64,000 nucleotides of DNA, from NCBI RefSeq assembly GCF_027595985.1, contig NC_073303.1, positions 374,463,803 to 374,527,802 of the forward strand. The letters are read 5' to 3'. Below the pieces are notes generated by a model that did no database searches, was not told the origin of the DNA, and saw nothing but the letters and a program-made list of their open reading frames with translations. The first letter of the stretch is position 1. The number at the start of each line of letters is the position of its first letter. Shown here piece after piece: positions 22,690 through 34,329 of the stretch. The stretch is from Sorex araneus (lineage: Eukaryota; Chordata; Mammalia; Eulipotyphla; Soricidae). The position numbers and the translations under genes are program-made.

Positions 22690-23405
22690 GTGGAGATGAT
22701 GAGGTTATTGGCTAGGTCCAAATCTGCATGCTGGACTTGTAGTGGACGATTTGAATAAAATAAAGAGGGTGGAGAGCATGAAGAGATCGAGGATAAGAAA
22801 GCATAAGGGCCAGAAATATTGCCCCGTAGTCGGAAGTCTGTCTCATGAGCTGGGGGAGAAGGCAGCTGGAATAGAGAAGGGATCACTTAGTCAATGATGG
22901 TTGGGCGGATCGTTCAGGATGGGAGATGTGTGCTGAAAGTAGATAAAGGAACAAACATGATAACCTCTCAGTATCTGTCAGTATCTGTATTGCAAACCAT
23001 AATGCCCAAAAGAGTAGAGAGTATGGGGGAAAGTGTCTGTCATGGAGGCAGGAAAAGGTTGGAAAGGGGGGGATACTGGGTACATTGGTGGTGGAGAATG
23101 TGCACTGGTGGAGGGATGGGTGTTTGATCATTTCATGATTGAAACTCAAACATAAAAGCTTGTAACTGGGGGCCGGAGCGATAGCACAGCGGGTAGGGTG
23201 TTTGCCTTGCACGCGGCCGACCCAGGTTCGATCCCCGGCATCCCATATGGTCCCCCAAGCACTGCCAGGAGTAATTACTGAGTGCAGAGCCAGGAGTAAC
23301 CCCTGAGCATCGCTGGGTATGACCCAAAAAGCAAAAAAAAAAAAAAAAAAAGCTTGTAACTGTATCTCATGCTGATTCAATAATAATTTTTAAATAAAAA
23401 TAAAA
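22690..23405 (+). mobile_element. L1-like 3' end, sense, split by a SINE
   Basis: Sense counterpart of the family at 27605 and 60079: gggaaagtgtctgtcatggagg, ggatactgggtacattgg, ggtggtggagaatgtgcac and ggagggatgggtg. The tail cttgtaactgtatctcatgctgattcaa is interrupted by the SINE at 23169-23347. The ERV at 51017 is inserted at the equivalent point of another copy. Confidence 0.65.
23169..23347 (+). mobile_element. Young A-tailed shrew SINE with 15-bp target-site duplication
   Basis: Full-length copy: head with A box tagcacagcggg, B box ggttcgatcc, body, and an A-tail starting at about 23330. It is flanked by aaaagcttgtaactg at 23154-23168 and 23348-23362 without a mismatch, so the insertion is recent. 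It sits inside an L1-like 3' end. Confidence 0.97.
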
Positions 23406-24898
23406 GAAAGTACCTAAAGGTATGGAAAATCTTGGTCAGATCCTTTCATGCCCCTTAAAAACAACTGACCCCATCCACACTTATTCTCAGACTCCTACCA
23501 AAATTCCAGAAGTGTGACAGTGTTAAGTTGAACTCCCCAGTTCTGACAATAGCCTTAGCAAATAAATACAACTTGGAACCACAACTTAGTTCACTCCGAC
23601 GTGCTGTAACAGCCACAAATGAGTGAACAAGCTTAGTTGGACAGCACTTACAGGAGAGGCGGGAATGAACACGCATGTGAAGTTAACAAGGATGAGAAAA
23701 TCCCGTAATTCTGAGGGATAGGTGTTGATGTGGAAAAAGTGACCAATGTACATATTCTGGATATTTCCTGTCCTGAAGATGCAATTTTTTTCTTGAAAAC
23801 AACAGGGGACTATTGTTATCTTCAAAACAAATACAGCCGCCTCTGTGAGCAACACAAGAAGGGCTCGATTTCGAATATTTGTTTTAAAAAAGGGAATGCT
23901 GAACACATTATTTGAAACTAAAGTTAAACAGTGTAAATATGTCTTGACGTCTGTGATTCCCTTCAAATGTATTATTAATTTCAAATGCTTTGGGTTGAGA
24001 TTGGAGGGAGTCATCCAAATATATGATTAAAAAGACAAGAGTTGTGTGACTTTCCCTGGTAGGAGAAAATGTCTTAGGAAAAAGTGATTGTTTGCTGAGT
24101 GTAGGACATGAACTGATCTATTTGTACTCTGCCCTTTAAAATAGTACCGTATATACACATATTTAATGCCATACAGCTCAAGGGCTAGTGATTATCTCTT
24201 TAAAGGAACTGCTAACCATTTCAGGATATTGTTGAATATAATATCTGAAAATGATTTCAGAGTGTGAAAACATTTTATACACTTTGCAAATCAAATGCAT
24301 TCAGCTGGAAGGAACTTGCTTAGAGATGCTGGCTCTATTTTGCATGTTTTTGGTACTTAAGAGCTAGATGGTTTAATCCTTGGCTTCTCTGATAAGATTC
24401 GGGCGCAATTACATTGATACACTTCACTAAGTGTCTGTCCTTAACCTAACGTGAGTTTTCATGTTTGCCTCATGAGGTGACATTTTTCTGCTGCTGGCAG
24501 TAGAGCAAGAAAATTAATAGGTCTTATTCCTATAGGGTATTTTTTTCCCTGCTTCCAGCCATATCTAGAGTTAATGAACATTAAAAAGTTCACTAGGAAT
24601 TGATCCAAAAAGTAAAGGGGAAAAAGGAAACAGTAAAATTGGGAGCAAAAAACTCTCTAGCAAATTTTGGCTTAAAGCCAGTTTTATAGGAACATTCTAA
24701 TTAGTTCAGTTTGCTGAAAAGGTAAAACTGGACTAAGGGAAAACAGAGAAATATAATTATTAGCCTGGGCCGCTGCTTCCCTAGGTAAGAGGCAGGGGGC
24801 TTAGCCGACCCATCATATTCCTATGAAATAGGTTCTTTGTCTAGGCCTTATTTGCCTATAAATTACAATACTTGATATGCACAATTCTAGGGACCATT
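23406..24898. other. Unassigned AT-rich sequence
   Basis: Several chance frames of 60-142 codons exist on both strands with no domain signature. No named repeat. Confidence 0.35.
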
Positions 24899-25149
24899 TG
24901 AGACAGGCTATAGCACAGCAGGTAGGATGTTTGCCTTGCACGCAGCCGACCTGGGTTCGATTCCTCAGTCCCTCTCGGAGAGCCCGACAAGCTACCGAGA
25001 GTATCCCGCCCGCAGGGCAGAGCCTGGAAGCTATCCATGGCATATTCAATATGCCAAAAACAATAACAACAAGTGTGACAATGGAGATGTTATTGGTGCC
25101 CACTCAAGTAAACTGATGAACCACAGGAGGACAGTGCTACAGTGCTAAG
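24899..25149 (+). mobile_element. RTE-tailed shrew SINE
   Basis: tagcacagcaggtagg A box, ctgggttcgattcc B box, middle ctctcggagagcccgac, RTE tail ggagatgttattggtgccc, ending cagtgctacagtgct. Confidence 0.95.
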
Positions 25150-25295
25150 GTTTGCGGGGCTCATTACACACAATTCCAGGAAGTTGAGGGGAAATCTCTG
25201 TAACTCTCCTTTCATTTCTCTGTGAACCTGATCTAAAATATAGGTTGATAACCAAAACTGAACTAAAAGCACATTATTTGATATAAATTTTAGTA

Positions 25296-25516
25296 TGGGC
25301 TGGAGTGATAGCACAGCGGTTGGGCTTTCGCCTTTCACACGGCCGACCTGAGTTCAATTCCTCCGCCCCTCTCGGAGAGCCCAGCAAGCTACCGAGAGTA
25401 TCAAGCCCACGCGGCAGAGCCTGGCAAGCTACCCGTGCACATTGGATATGCCAAAAACAGTAACAATAAGTCTCTCAATGAGAGACTTTACTGGTGCCCA
25501 TTTGAACAAATTGATG
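25296..25516 (+). mobile_element. RTE-tailed SINE with short tail and 11-bp duplication
   Basis: ggctggagtgatagcacagcg head and the RTE tail through ttgaacaaattgatg, where it stops about 15-20 bp earlier than other copies. It is flanked by aaattttagta at 25285-25295 and 25517-25527. Tail end and duplication abut exactly, so the shortening happened at insertion, not later. Confidence 0.93.
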
Positions 25517-25699
25517 AAATTTTAGTACACTTCCATTTAATGAAGATTCATGGAGAGTATGAGAAGAAATGCCATCAAATGAGAGTAAACATTTTCAAAC
25601 TGTGTGCGTTTGTGTGTGTAGGATTAATATTCCTTTTACACAAAGATTTCTTTAAACTTAACAAGAAAACAGACACTCAGATTTTAAAGTGAACAAAAT

Positions 25700-26300
25700 A
25701 TTTTAATAAATATCTCACCACAAACGATACAGAAATAGGAAATAAGCATATTAGAAAATGTTCAATAGCAAACGTTCTTGGGAAATTCCAAAATAAGCAA
25801 CAATATAATACTACTACTTACTTACTAGAATAAATAAAATTCAAAACATGGATGACACCAAATGTTAACAAAGATGTGGGGTGATAAGAACTCTCATTCA
25901 TAAGTAGTGAGCAAAAATGATAGAACGGCTACTTTGGAAGTGAGTTCACTTCCTAAGGAACTGAATGTATGTAAGATGCTGTAGCAGTGATGCTTCTTTA
26001 ATATACATCCAAGTTAGAGGAAAACTGTAGTTCACACAATAGCTGCACTAATAATCTTCAACAACTTTATTTGTAACTGCTCAAATCTATTAGCAATCAA
26101 GACATCCCTCATAGGTGAGTGGATGGACACACTGAGACATGCACAGACATTGAAATATTATTCAATGATATAGGGACTTTCAAGTTAAAAAAAAGTAATA
26201 AAAGCAAACGGAAGTATATTTTGCTGAGTGAAAGGAGCCACTCTGCACAATATCATTCCTACTGAATGGGCTCAAATTTATTGTGACAATAAAACAAACA
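25700..26300 (+). mobile_element. Old L1 3'-region fragment, sense
   Basis: The order ggatgacaccaaatgttaacaaagatgtgggg, ctgaatgtatgtaagatgctg, acacaatagctgcactaataatc, atctattagcaatcaagacatcc and gtggatggacacactgagacatg follows the mammalian L1 3' end. Diverged. Confidence 0.6.
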
Positions 26301-26307
26301 AACAACA

Positions 26308-26450
26308 GTGCTGGCCAGAGAGAAAGCACTGCAAGGAGGGTGCACGCCTTGCATCCGGGAGACCCCGGTTCAATCCCACCCCTGCATATGGTCCTGCAGG
26401 ACTGTCAGAAGAAACCCCTGAGCACAACTGGGTGTTCCCCCTACACACAT
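26308..26450 (+). mobile_element. Old SINE copy
   Basis: gctggccagagagaaagcactg head with degraded A box, ccccggttcaatccc B box, then gaaacccctgagcacaactggg. Confidence 0.7.
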
Positions 26451-26869
26451 ACACAATGAAAAATAAGTCCCTCATCTTGGTAGCAGTTTGATTATACTCC
26501 ACTATTCTCAACTTGAAGTCCTGTACGGCTATTTGTCATTAAGTAGCTAGAAACTTCAAATCTCACAAACTATAAACTACATATGTTTTTAAATGTATTT
26601 TTAAATATTGCATAGTCTTTTGTTTTATTATGTTTTAATTGCTGGTTACAAATTAATTTCATAACGGACAGATTATTTTTTTGTTTATAGTGTCCCTTTT
26701 TCCTTCTAGGAAATAAATGTGATGCCTTTATGATTTAATTACTATAGGATGTAAATAGGACCACTATTCTAAACAATGTTACCTCAATAATAGTAAATTT
26801 TAGTTTAAGATAAATTCAAGTCAATTTCTTTGAACAGCATTTTTTTTGGTAAGGCAAGTTTGTCTTGTC

Positions 26870-27060
26870 TTCTGCTATTTTAATTTATATTTATTAAGAC
26901 ACAGTGACCGACAAAGTTCTTCATAATAATGTTTCTGGCATATGATATTCCAACATCAGTCCCACAACCAGTGACCTTTCCTCCTCCAGTGTCCCCAGGT
27001 TTCCTACTATCCTCAACCTTCTCCCGTGACAGGCATATACCAAATTTATTTCATGTTGCT
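26870..27060 (-). mobile_element. L1-like 3' end, antisense
   Basis: ttctggcatatgatattccaacatcagtcccac, cagtgacctttcctcctcc, agtgtccccaggtttcc and gtgacaggcata match the block order of the antisense family at 16816 and 27605. Confidence 0.6.
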
Positions 27061-27261
27061 AAAGAAATGACAAATGAATTACCAGAAAATAAATCAATAA
27101 AGGTCAATTTGTGATGGGTGGTTGTGATATGATTTTAACATGTGTAAATTAAAAAATTCAAATCATGTAATAAAATATAAAATAATGCCTATTCTCATTT
27201 GAATAAATAATGTGCAATCTCTGGTGATTTGCTTTCATGAAAATTGAAATGAAAGCTTAAC

Positions 27262-27328
27262 CTCTTGATTCAAATGCTTTCAGTCCTTCTGAAGGTTAAG
27301 TCCTTGATTCAAATCTTTCAGTCCTTCT
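27262..27328 (+). repeat. Local tandem duplication
   Basis: cttgattcaaat(gc)tttcagtccttct occurs twice, at about 27262-27290 and 27302-27328, immediately left of the SINE at 27345. Confidence 0.75.
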
Positions 27329-27344
27329 CCAGCCAGTATCACTG

Positions 27345-27585
27345 TCACTCTCATCCTGTTGTTCATCGATTTGCTCGAGCGGGCACCAGTAACGTCTCCA
27401 TTGTGAGACTTGTTGTTACTGTTTTTAGCATATCGAATATGCCACAGGGAGCTTGCCAGGCTCTGCTGTGCGGGTGAGAAGCTCTTGGTAACTCGCCAGG
27501 CTCTCCGACAGGGGCGGAGGAATCGAACCCAGGTCAGCCGCGTGCAAAACAAATGCCCTACCCACTGTGCTATCACTCCAGCTCC
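27345..27585 (-). mobile_element. RTE-tailed shrew SINE
   Basis: Full-length minus-strand copy from tgtcactctcatcctg through the RTE tail (catcgatttgctcgagcggg) to the head ending gctatcactccagctcc. Confidence 0.95.
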
Positions 27586-27604
27586 TACAGCAAGTAACCT
27601 ATAA

Positions 27605-28020
27605 AATATTTTTTAATTATTTTTATTGAATCATTGTAAGATATACCCTTACGAAGCAGTTCATGATTGGGTATCAGTCATACAGAATTCCAACATGCAG
27701 CCCACCACCGTTTCCCAGCACCACTGTCCCCAGGTTCCCTCCCATCACTCCCCACCCCCCACCCCTGCCTGCCTCTATGGTAGGCACTTTTCTTCTCTTT
27801 CTCTGTATCTCTGTGTCTCTGTCTCTATCTCTCGGTCTCTGTCTCTGTGTCTCTGTGTCTCTGTCTCTGTCTCTGGCTATCTCGCTGTCTCTCTGTCTCC
27901 GTCTGTCTGCCTGTCTCTCTCTCTCTCTCTATTTCTCGCTCTTTCTCTTTCTCTCTCCTCCCCCCTCCCTTGGGGCATTGTGCTTTGCAATACTGATACT
28001 GGTAAGAAGATCCCTTATCA
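27605..28020 (-). mobile_element. L1-like 3' end, antisense, with long TCTCTG tract
   Basis: T-rich start, attcatgattgggtatcag-type block, catacagaattccaacatgc, ccaggttccctcccatc, then an interrupted (TCTCTG)n/(CT)n tract from about 27795 to 27960 and the ggggcattgtgctttgcaat end. Confidence 0.7.
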
Positions 28021-28375
28021 ACTTTTAACCCTGTACAGCGTGATCATTGCCAGCTATTATTGTCATGCTGGTCACTTCTCTATCTTACCCTCAGTCTCAC
28101 ACACACACTTGTGGTTAGTCTAACCATTGACCGACTGGCCCTTGTTTTCCATGGCCATGGATATTAGTCTTCTACTATTTGTTCTTTTATATACCTACCC
28201 TGTGAATTTTTAAAGTCTCCTCTTTCATTACTTTGTTGTTACATTTTTATGTTTCCATCACTGTCCAGGTTAGCTATTTCAGACTTGTTATTTGCATAAA
28301 TTTTCATGACTTTTATGCTTCTTTTGTTGGATTGTTCATTGCATCAATGTGAAATACCTCGATTTTAAAAGGAAT

Positions 28376-28686
28376 CTTTTTTTTTAATTGGATCTGTTAA
28401 GCTTTTCAGTTACAAAGCTTCCATGTTTGAGGTTCGGTTGTACAATGATCAAACACCCATCCCTTCACCAGTGCACATTTTCCATCACCAAAATCCCCAG
28501 GATCTAGCCCCCTCACCGTTCCCCACCCTGGCATCCCAACCTTCCCTTGCCCTCATGACAGACAATTTCCACAGTACACTCACTCACTCTCACTCACTCT
28601 CACTCACTCTCTCACTCACTCTCTCTCACTCACACTCTCTCACACTCTCTCACTCACACTCTCTCACTCACACTCTCTCACTCACA

Positions 28687-28723
<37 letters not shown>

Positions 28724-28800
28724 GATTACATTCAATATTTCGACACCAGTCCCACCATTATTATTTGAAATTTTCCCACCACCACTCAAACCTGCCAAAA
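28376..28800 (-). mobile_element. L1-like 3' end, antisense, with CACT/CT array
   Basis: T-run, ttacaaagcttccatg, gttgtacaatgatc, aaacacccatcccttcacc and catgacagacaatttcc precede a (CACTCT)n/(CT)n array at about 28577-28718. A second antisense block (cattcaatatttcgacaccagtccc) follows. Confidence 0.65.
28577..28718 (+). repeat. (CACT)n/(CT)n low-complexity array
   Basis: actcactctc units grading into a pure ct run. It encodes only spurious Ser/Leu/His repeats. Confidence 0.95.
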
Positions 28801-28884
28801 AGGCAATGCTAGACAATTTATTTTGTATTGCTTGGTATAAATAGCATAAGATGTCATGTGGCTGCTTTAAAACTTAAGATAATT

Positions 28885-29260
28885 GGGGTCTGGAGAGATC
28901 TCTGCAGCAAGCTGCTCGGTTCTGAGATTCCTGTGTGTGTCTCTGGATCATGGCCGTTAAGGAGCTTAACTAATAGCCGGAGGCAGTTCATGGGTGTCAT
29001 CTCAGGGTTCCATGGGGCAGAGGGATGAGAGGGACTGGCCCATCCCCTATCCCGTGAGGCCTGGTGTTTGCCATTACAGCTTCTGCGTATCTGGACTTCT
29101 CATTGGTTTCTGGAAGATGACGGCCACTGGGTTTCCTAGGGGCCGGTGGAGGGACAGCACCTGTTCCGTGTGCAGTAGCCCCTCGAAAGTGGCCAGTGCA
29201 AAGTTCGGAGGCATCTCTGCAGCAAGCTGCTCGGGTCTGAGATTCTTTTGTGTGTCCTAA
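28885..29260 (+). repeat. Element bounded by 45-bp direct repeats
   Basis: atctctgcagcaagctgctcgg followed by tctgagattcc/tttgtgtgt occurs at about 28899-28941 and again at 29210-29254, enclosing about 270 bp of GC-richer unrelated sequence. The family is unknown to me. Confidence 0.6.
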
Positions 29261-30036
29261 AAGGAATCTTTTAAGAAGAAATTCCCCTTATTGAAATAAG
29301 AGATTGCCAAGCTTGCTGCTCCCCTCTGTGTTCCCTTTCTCTCTCTTTCTCTTCTCATTCCAGCTCTCTCATGGCCTTTGATTTTCATAAAATAACAAAA
29401 CCAGCTTGTACTAAAGACAATGAAAAATTAAATCATTTCCTTCTAGTGAACCAAACTATAATTCATCTTAAACTCATTTTACTTTCTTCTAGGACTCAAC
29501 ATCATAATCTATCATATTTGATGCAAACATGAATTGAGGAGAATTATCCTGTGAGTCAAAGTCTTAGAAAGTAAATTATCTAGATGATCTTGTACTTTTC
29601 CCATCTTGACCAAATATTAAAAATCAAAATGCATCTATTCCTTTCTTCTACTCTACAGAAAACAGGCACGTTATTTTCTGACGAGATTGTTAATTAAGCA
29701 TGAAGACAGGATAAGAAAGTTGATCACTTTAAAAGATTCAAGCTGTATGTTTTTAAAAAGGACAAAAGAAAGAAAATGTCAGACAAGCTTCATAAACAGC
29801 TAACACAGGCGCTAGCAATGCTGTTTGCTTCTTCTCAAGAGGGTTTGCTGCCCCCTGTCGGACACTGGAGAACTAGGACGCAAAACTGCAAGGCTCGACT
29901 CTTTAAAATATTTCAAGGAGCCAGCTGGGCGGTGTATGAAATAAAATCTTGAAGGCGCTTTCACAAGAATTTCAAGCCACCCCCACTCTGGTTCCCACAG
30001 AAATAGTGGGCTTCCACCTTCCTGCTATGTGAACAG

Positions 30037-30037
<1 letters not shown>
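29261..30037. other. Unassigned AT-rich sequence
   Basis: No gene or named repeat recognised. Confidence 0.35.

Positions 30038-30080
<43 letters not shown>
30038..30080 (+). repeat. (CA)n microsatellite, about 21 units
   Basis: Uninterrupted ca dinucleotide run. Confidence 0.97.
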
Positions 30081-30084
<4 letters not shown>

Positions 30085-30595
30085 GAGCTTTGTGTTTAAA
30101 GATGATGAAATTACTCCAGGAAATACAAGATATAGTGCATATAGTGCATAAGAGAAGTAGCGGGTAGCAGCCACCTTGCTAAAGCCCAAATCATTACAAA
30201 AATACCACGAGAGAAGAAAACTACAATGTGTTCACAGTTCCCTAAGTGAGTCCACACGTGGACCTAGGTACTGACCCGATGTCTGGCACTCTGGGTTTCT
30301 GACAGGTCCTGTACGATCTTCAGGTCAAGATCTCAGGCTGGATGCCCTGGATTTCTGAGAGACATCTCCCGACATTTCTGCTCCCTCACAGTCCCTGGTA
30401 ACCAAACGTGATTGCCTCAAGGGTTTGAATTGTTGTCTCCATGTGAACCAAACAGAGCTGCTTAATATAAACTCATTTAAAGTTATGAACATTTACTAGC
30501 TAGCGTACGCAGGCAAAATGTCAGGCAAATTGCATTACATGTCTGGCCCATCTGATTTTCGACGCCTAGGCAAACGAGGAAGCATCCCTGATCTT
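30081..30595. other. Unassigned sequence
   Basis: No gene or named repeat recognised. Confidence 0.35.
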
Positions 30596-30599
30596 CAAT

Positions 30600-30757
30600 C
30601 TTCCACAGAGGTTGGAACTCTGATTCCTTCTCTCATTTGAGTGACACGTGATACTCCAAGCATAGCTCTTTCAATTCCTCTTTGGGAGACCTGAATAGCT
30701 TTCCTGTTTTCATAGCTTTTCCTGTTTTCATAGGGCCCAGGTCTCTGAGGCCTTAGA
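30600..30757 (-). pseudogene. Second RTE-clade LINE fragment, antisense
   Basis: The reverse complement matches the RTE copy at about 15835-15960: ctcatttgagtgacacgtg, atactccaagcatagctc and ggcccaggtctctgagg are shared. It contains a local 20-bp tandem duplication (ctttcctgttttcatag twice, about 30699-30733). Confidence 0.82.
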
Positions 30758-30789
30758 AATCTAAACTACAATAATAATAATAAATAAAA

Positions 30790-31690
30790 ATAATAAATAA
30801 TTTTCAACTTCATTGAAGTATAATTACAAAAACAATTTTACATATTAAGGTATACCATGTCTAACAAATGTTCAAAACTTCATTTTGAAATGATGACATT
30901 ACTAATTTTTTCAAAGTGCATCATTTCATGTTACGATTGTTTTTGCTCTGAGTATTGAGAACACTTAAAATCTACTCTGGGTAAATTTTAAGTATTCTAT
31001 ACAAGATTGTTTTAAACCTGAGACACCATGCTTTATGTTGGATTCCATAATTATTCAGTTATAGCTGAAAATGAGTACCCTTTGATATCAATCCTAGTTC
31101 TACTATTGTCTCTGTCAATAAACCTTCCACTCACTGCCTCTAGAAGGTTGATTATTTTTTGGATGCTACGTGTAGGAGAAAGAAGTTGATTATTTTTTGG
31201 ATTCTACGTGTAGGAGAAAGTTTCCCATAAACTAATGTCTTTCAAGTTCATTCAATATTTTCACAACTGGTAATGTTTTCTGATTTTTATGACAATAGTT
31301 TACTACTTATATAAACACTCTATGTATTGTATGGTGCACATTGTGCCATAATTATTTATCAATTCATCTGTGTATCTGTGTCTTCACTATTAAGACATAC
31401 CTATCTCTTCAAGAGCTGTTTCATTTCCTTTAAATAAACATAGAGTGAAATCGCCAAATAATATGGCAGTTCTATTTCCTTCTGTCCTGCATTTTATGTC
31501 AACAATACCAGCTTCCCTTCAACATGACAGAACTCACTTTTCTCCACATTCTAGCCATCCTAACCAGCATGAGCTGATTAATCATGATTTTGATGCTTAT
31601 GTCCATGATAATTAATGATACTGACCCTCTTTTCAAATACCAGTTGACCAACTTTTCAAAGACCAATTGGTCTTTTATAGGTTTTTGGGG
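30790..31690 (-). mobile_element. Old L1 3' end, antisense
   Basis: cattgaagtataattac, aatatggcagttctatttcc, cttttctccacattctagcc, atcctaaccagcatgagc and ttgatgcttatgtccatg follow the known order of antisense mammalian L1 3' ends. Internal 39-bp tandem duplication at 31145-31222. Confidence 0.7.
31145..31222 (+). repeat. 39-bp tandem duplication
   Basis: Two copies of gttgattattttttggat(g/t)ctacgtgtaggagaaag, nearly identical. Confidence 0.9.
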
Positions 31691-33045
31691 TAATATTCAG
31701 TTCGTGTTAAATACTATGTAAAGCTCAAGGGAGAGCAATTTTAGATTGTTCTTATTTTACTTCTGTGCTCTTGAAAGAGGAAGAATTAGAAATATTAAAC
31801 TTATGAAACTAAATTGGTCATACATAGATAGAATTGGAACCCCAGAGAATAATTTTTATTGAAATTTAAGTAAGAAAATTATGTGTTAATTTTTATGGTT
31901 TGAGAGGATAAACTTTCAATAATATAGAATAATTATCTTTAGATAAGAAAAAATTAGCTTTATAACGTACTGTCAAATGTTTATACTAATACAGGATAAC
32001 GTGATAATGTATTAATTATAGAACATATGCTTACTGATATTAAGGTGAGAAAAAAAATAATATTATAAATAGGAAATCCAAGTACCCAGAATGTTCACTG
32101 ATTTCAACTGTCAGCAAAGTTTTGAGTAGAGAAAGTGTGAAAAGAGAATTTCATTCCTATGCTTTTCCCTAAAAGTATCAAGGAAATAGATATTCATTTG
32201 CAATTACATATAGCACAGGGAACATAGGGCCCCTGAGCTCGTCTTAAAAATAAAAATCTATTCTGAGGTGAAATTCAGTCAACCCAGAGCAGACATTAAG
32301 CAAAGAACTTGAGAAAGAAATCTGTGGTAAACAGATTGAGGATGGGTATTAAATTGATTTATATTAAAACCATAAGTAAACAACCCGGGGAACTATAGCT
32401 GTAAATCAGAATGCAAAAATTATAAAACTTACTAAGAACAAAATATAATACAATCAATAATTGTGGAAAATGTACGTGGGAGGAAGTGGAGGCAGATTGA
32501 TTTCTTCATTTTTCATACTAAGGAGTCAGCAGGCAGGTTTAATTTTAATCATCATTAACTGGCCCTAATCTCCTCCATATTATTCATAGTCTTTTCTCTT
32601 GAGAGAAATCCCACAGTAAATATCTCTTATATTGAAAAGATTTCTGTAAGTTTCATCTTTTCCTATTGATCCATACAGCAATTCAAGAAAAAAGTGTTTT
32701 CTGCTTATAATTTAAATTCTATATGTGGAAGTTATTTCCACAGTAGCATAAAATTTAGAAAAAGAACACTTTATATAAATGACAAAAAGAATAATTATTT
32801 CATTGCTGTAGAAAGCTGATATTTGTGATACCACTTTACCATGGATCTAAGGGGCCCAGAGAGCTACCTCACATGTGAGAACACGTTTCTGCATGCCTAG
32901 TTCCGGGTCCAGTCCCCGAGGAACACTAGGTGTAGTCGTGATGGCTTTTGCCCCAAGTTATGAAGCCAGCCGGGTTCCTTCTCAGGCCCCTCCCACCACA
33001 GCAACATCACCCTGGAGTATTGCCCCTTAAAAGGAAACAAACGGA
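31691..33045. other. Unassigned AT-rich sequence
   Basis: No gene is visible. A degraded SINE-like stretch (gggcccagagagctacctc, tccgggtccagtcccc) may lie at about 32848-32960. Confidence 0.35.
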
Positions 33046-33046
33046 A

Positions 33047-33215
33047 CTGGGGCCAAAAAGATAGTACAGTGGGTAGCGCACTTGCCTTCACACTCTTGAT
33101 CTGGGTTCAATCCCTGACACCCCATATGTTCCCCTGAGGACAACCAGGAGTGATTCCTAAGCGGAGAATCAGGAGTAAGCTCTTGGCAGAGTTGCTTTTT
33201 CGAAAAACCCAACAG
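33047..33215 (+). mobile_element. Old A-tailed SINE
   Basis: ggggccaaaaagatagtacag head, ctgggttcaatccctg B box, accaggagtgattcctaagc body, degraded tail. Confidence 0.82.
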
Positions 33216-34074
33216 AAAGTTGAAAAGATAGGAAATAAAGCGGGCCAGCATTCCAGAGAAATCACACTTCCTGTGTTCACTGAAAGGGACTCAATGCTTG
33301 CGGCATCTGCTAAAGAAGCAAGTGTTTGAGGAAATCATCCTGCAAACATGTGCTTGAGATCTGTTGCTTATAAACTTGGAGTTGCAGGACAGAATCAGTG
33401 AGTGAGCTTCCACTTCATCCCGTCTAAGGATTCCGTGTCCAGTGGCTGAAGCTGATTAGCACTGATCTAAAAGTTTCTGTGACACTTAGCTAACCCTCCT
33501 CTTTCTATTCCATAAAAAATAAAAACAGAACTCTGCTCTTCTTGGGGCTTCAGGCGTTCTACCTTCATCTGTGTACCTCAAAAAGCAACTTTTTTTTGCT
33601 CCCAAAGAGAAGCTCCTTGCCTTTTTTAATGGCCTTCTGAAGTTAGCATAAGACATTTAAAAGAAAAGCATACGACCAAACGATGACTCTCCAGCTTTGT
33701 AAGTGCCAATTTGATGTTAATAGTGTTGATTTTCATTGAAAAGCAGTCATTACTAATCAAACAATCTATATTTAGGGATGTGATACAGCCCGTGGCATTA
33801 ACCCCTGGATTTTGTTGAGTTGTATGTTGAACTGTTATTGGCAAATGAGTCTAATGCAAGGAACATGGTATTGTCTCTTTCCAGTAGCAAATGCTGCATA
33901 ATTCTAAGTGGAAATGATATCAACAGTGTACCCCCAAACAATGAAATGATGTAGAATATTAACTTAATTGAAACCATGCTCTCCAATCTGTTCTTGCTAG
34001 AGAATAAGACTTTAGTCAATAGTTCTAGAATAATTTATTCTAGTTAAATATGATTCTAATTAATTATTCTAATT
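33216..34074. other. Unassigned sequence
   Basis: No gene or named repeat recognised. Minus-strand frames of 72-73 codons here have no domain signature. Confidence 0.35.
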
Positions 34075-34086
34075 AGTCTAGTTGTA

Positions 34087-34329
34087 GGACCGGAGCTATA
34101 GCACAGTGGGTAGGGAATTTGCCTTGCACGCAACTGACCCGGGTTCAATACCTCCGTCCCTCTTGGAGAGCCCGGCAAGCTACCGAGAATATCCTGTCCA
34201 CACGGCAGAGCCTGGCAAGCTACCCATGGTGTATTCGATATGCCAAAAACAGTAACAGCAAGTCTCACAATGGAGTCGTTACTAGTGCCCGTTTGAGCAA
34301 ATTGATGAACAACGGGATGACAGTGCTAC
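34087..34329 (+). mobile_element. Full-length RTE-tailed SINE with 12-bp duplication
   Basis: 243 bp from the ggaccggagctatagcacag head to the end gggatgacagtgctac. Flanked by agtctagttgta at 34075-34086 and 34330-34341, perfect. It is a clean reference for the full length and 3' end of the RTE-tailed class and shows no A-tail. Confidence 0.97.

Noticed and set aside
23169-23347. A tRNA gene
   Set aside because: A box and B box are present, but the head lacks a proper cloverleaf acceptor stem and is part of a SINE with an A-tail and target-site duplication.
24927-25148. Frames repeatedly starting in SINE heads (as also at 36389, 40539 and 46638)
   Set aside because: The same SINE translated in several frames. 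No protein is expected.
27626-28123. 165-codon Ser/Leu-rich frame
   Set aside because: Translation of a CT-rich tract in an antisense L1-like 3' end.
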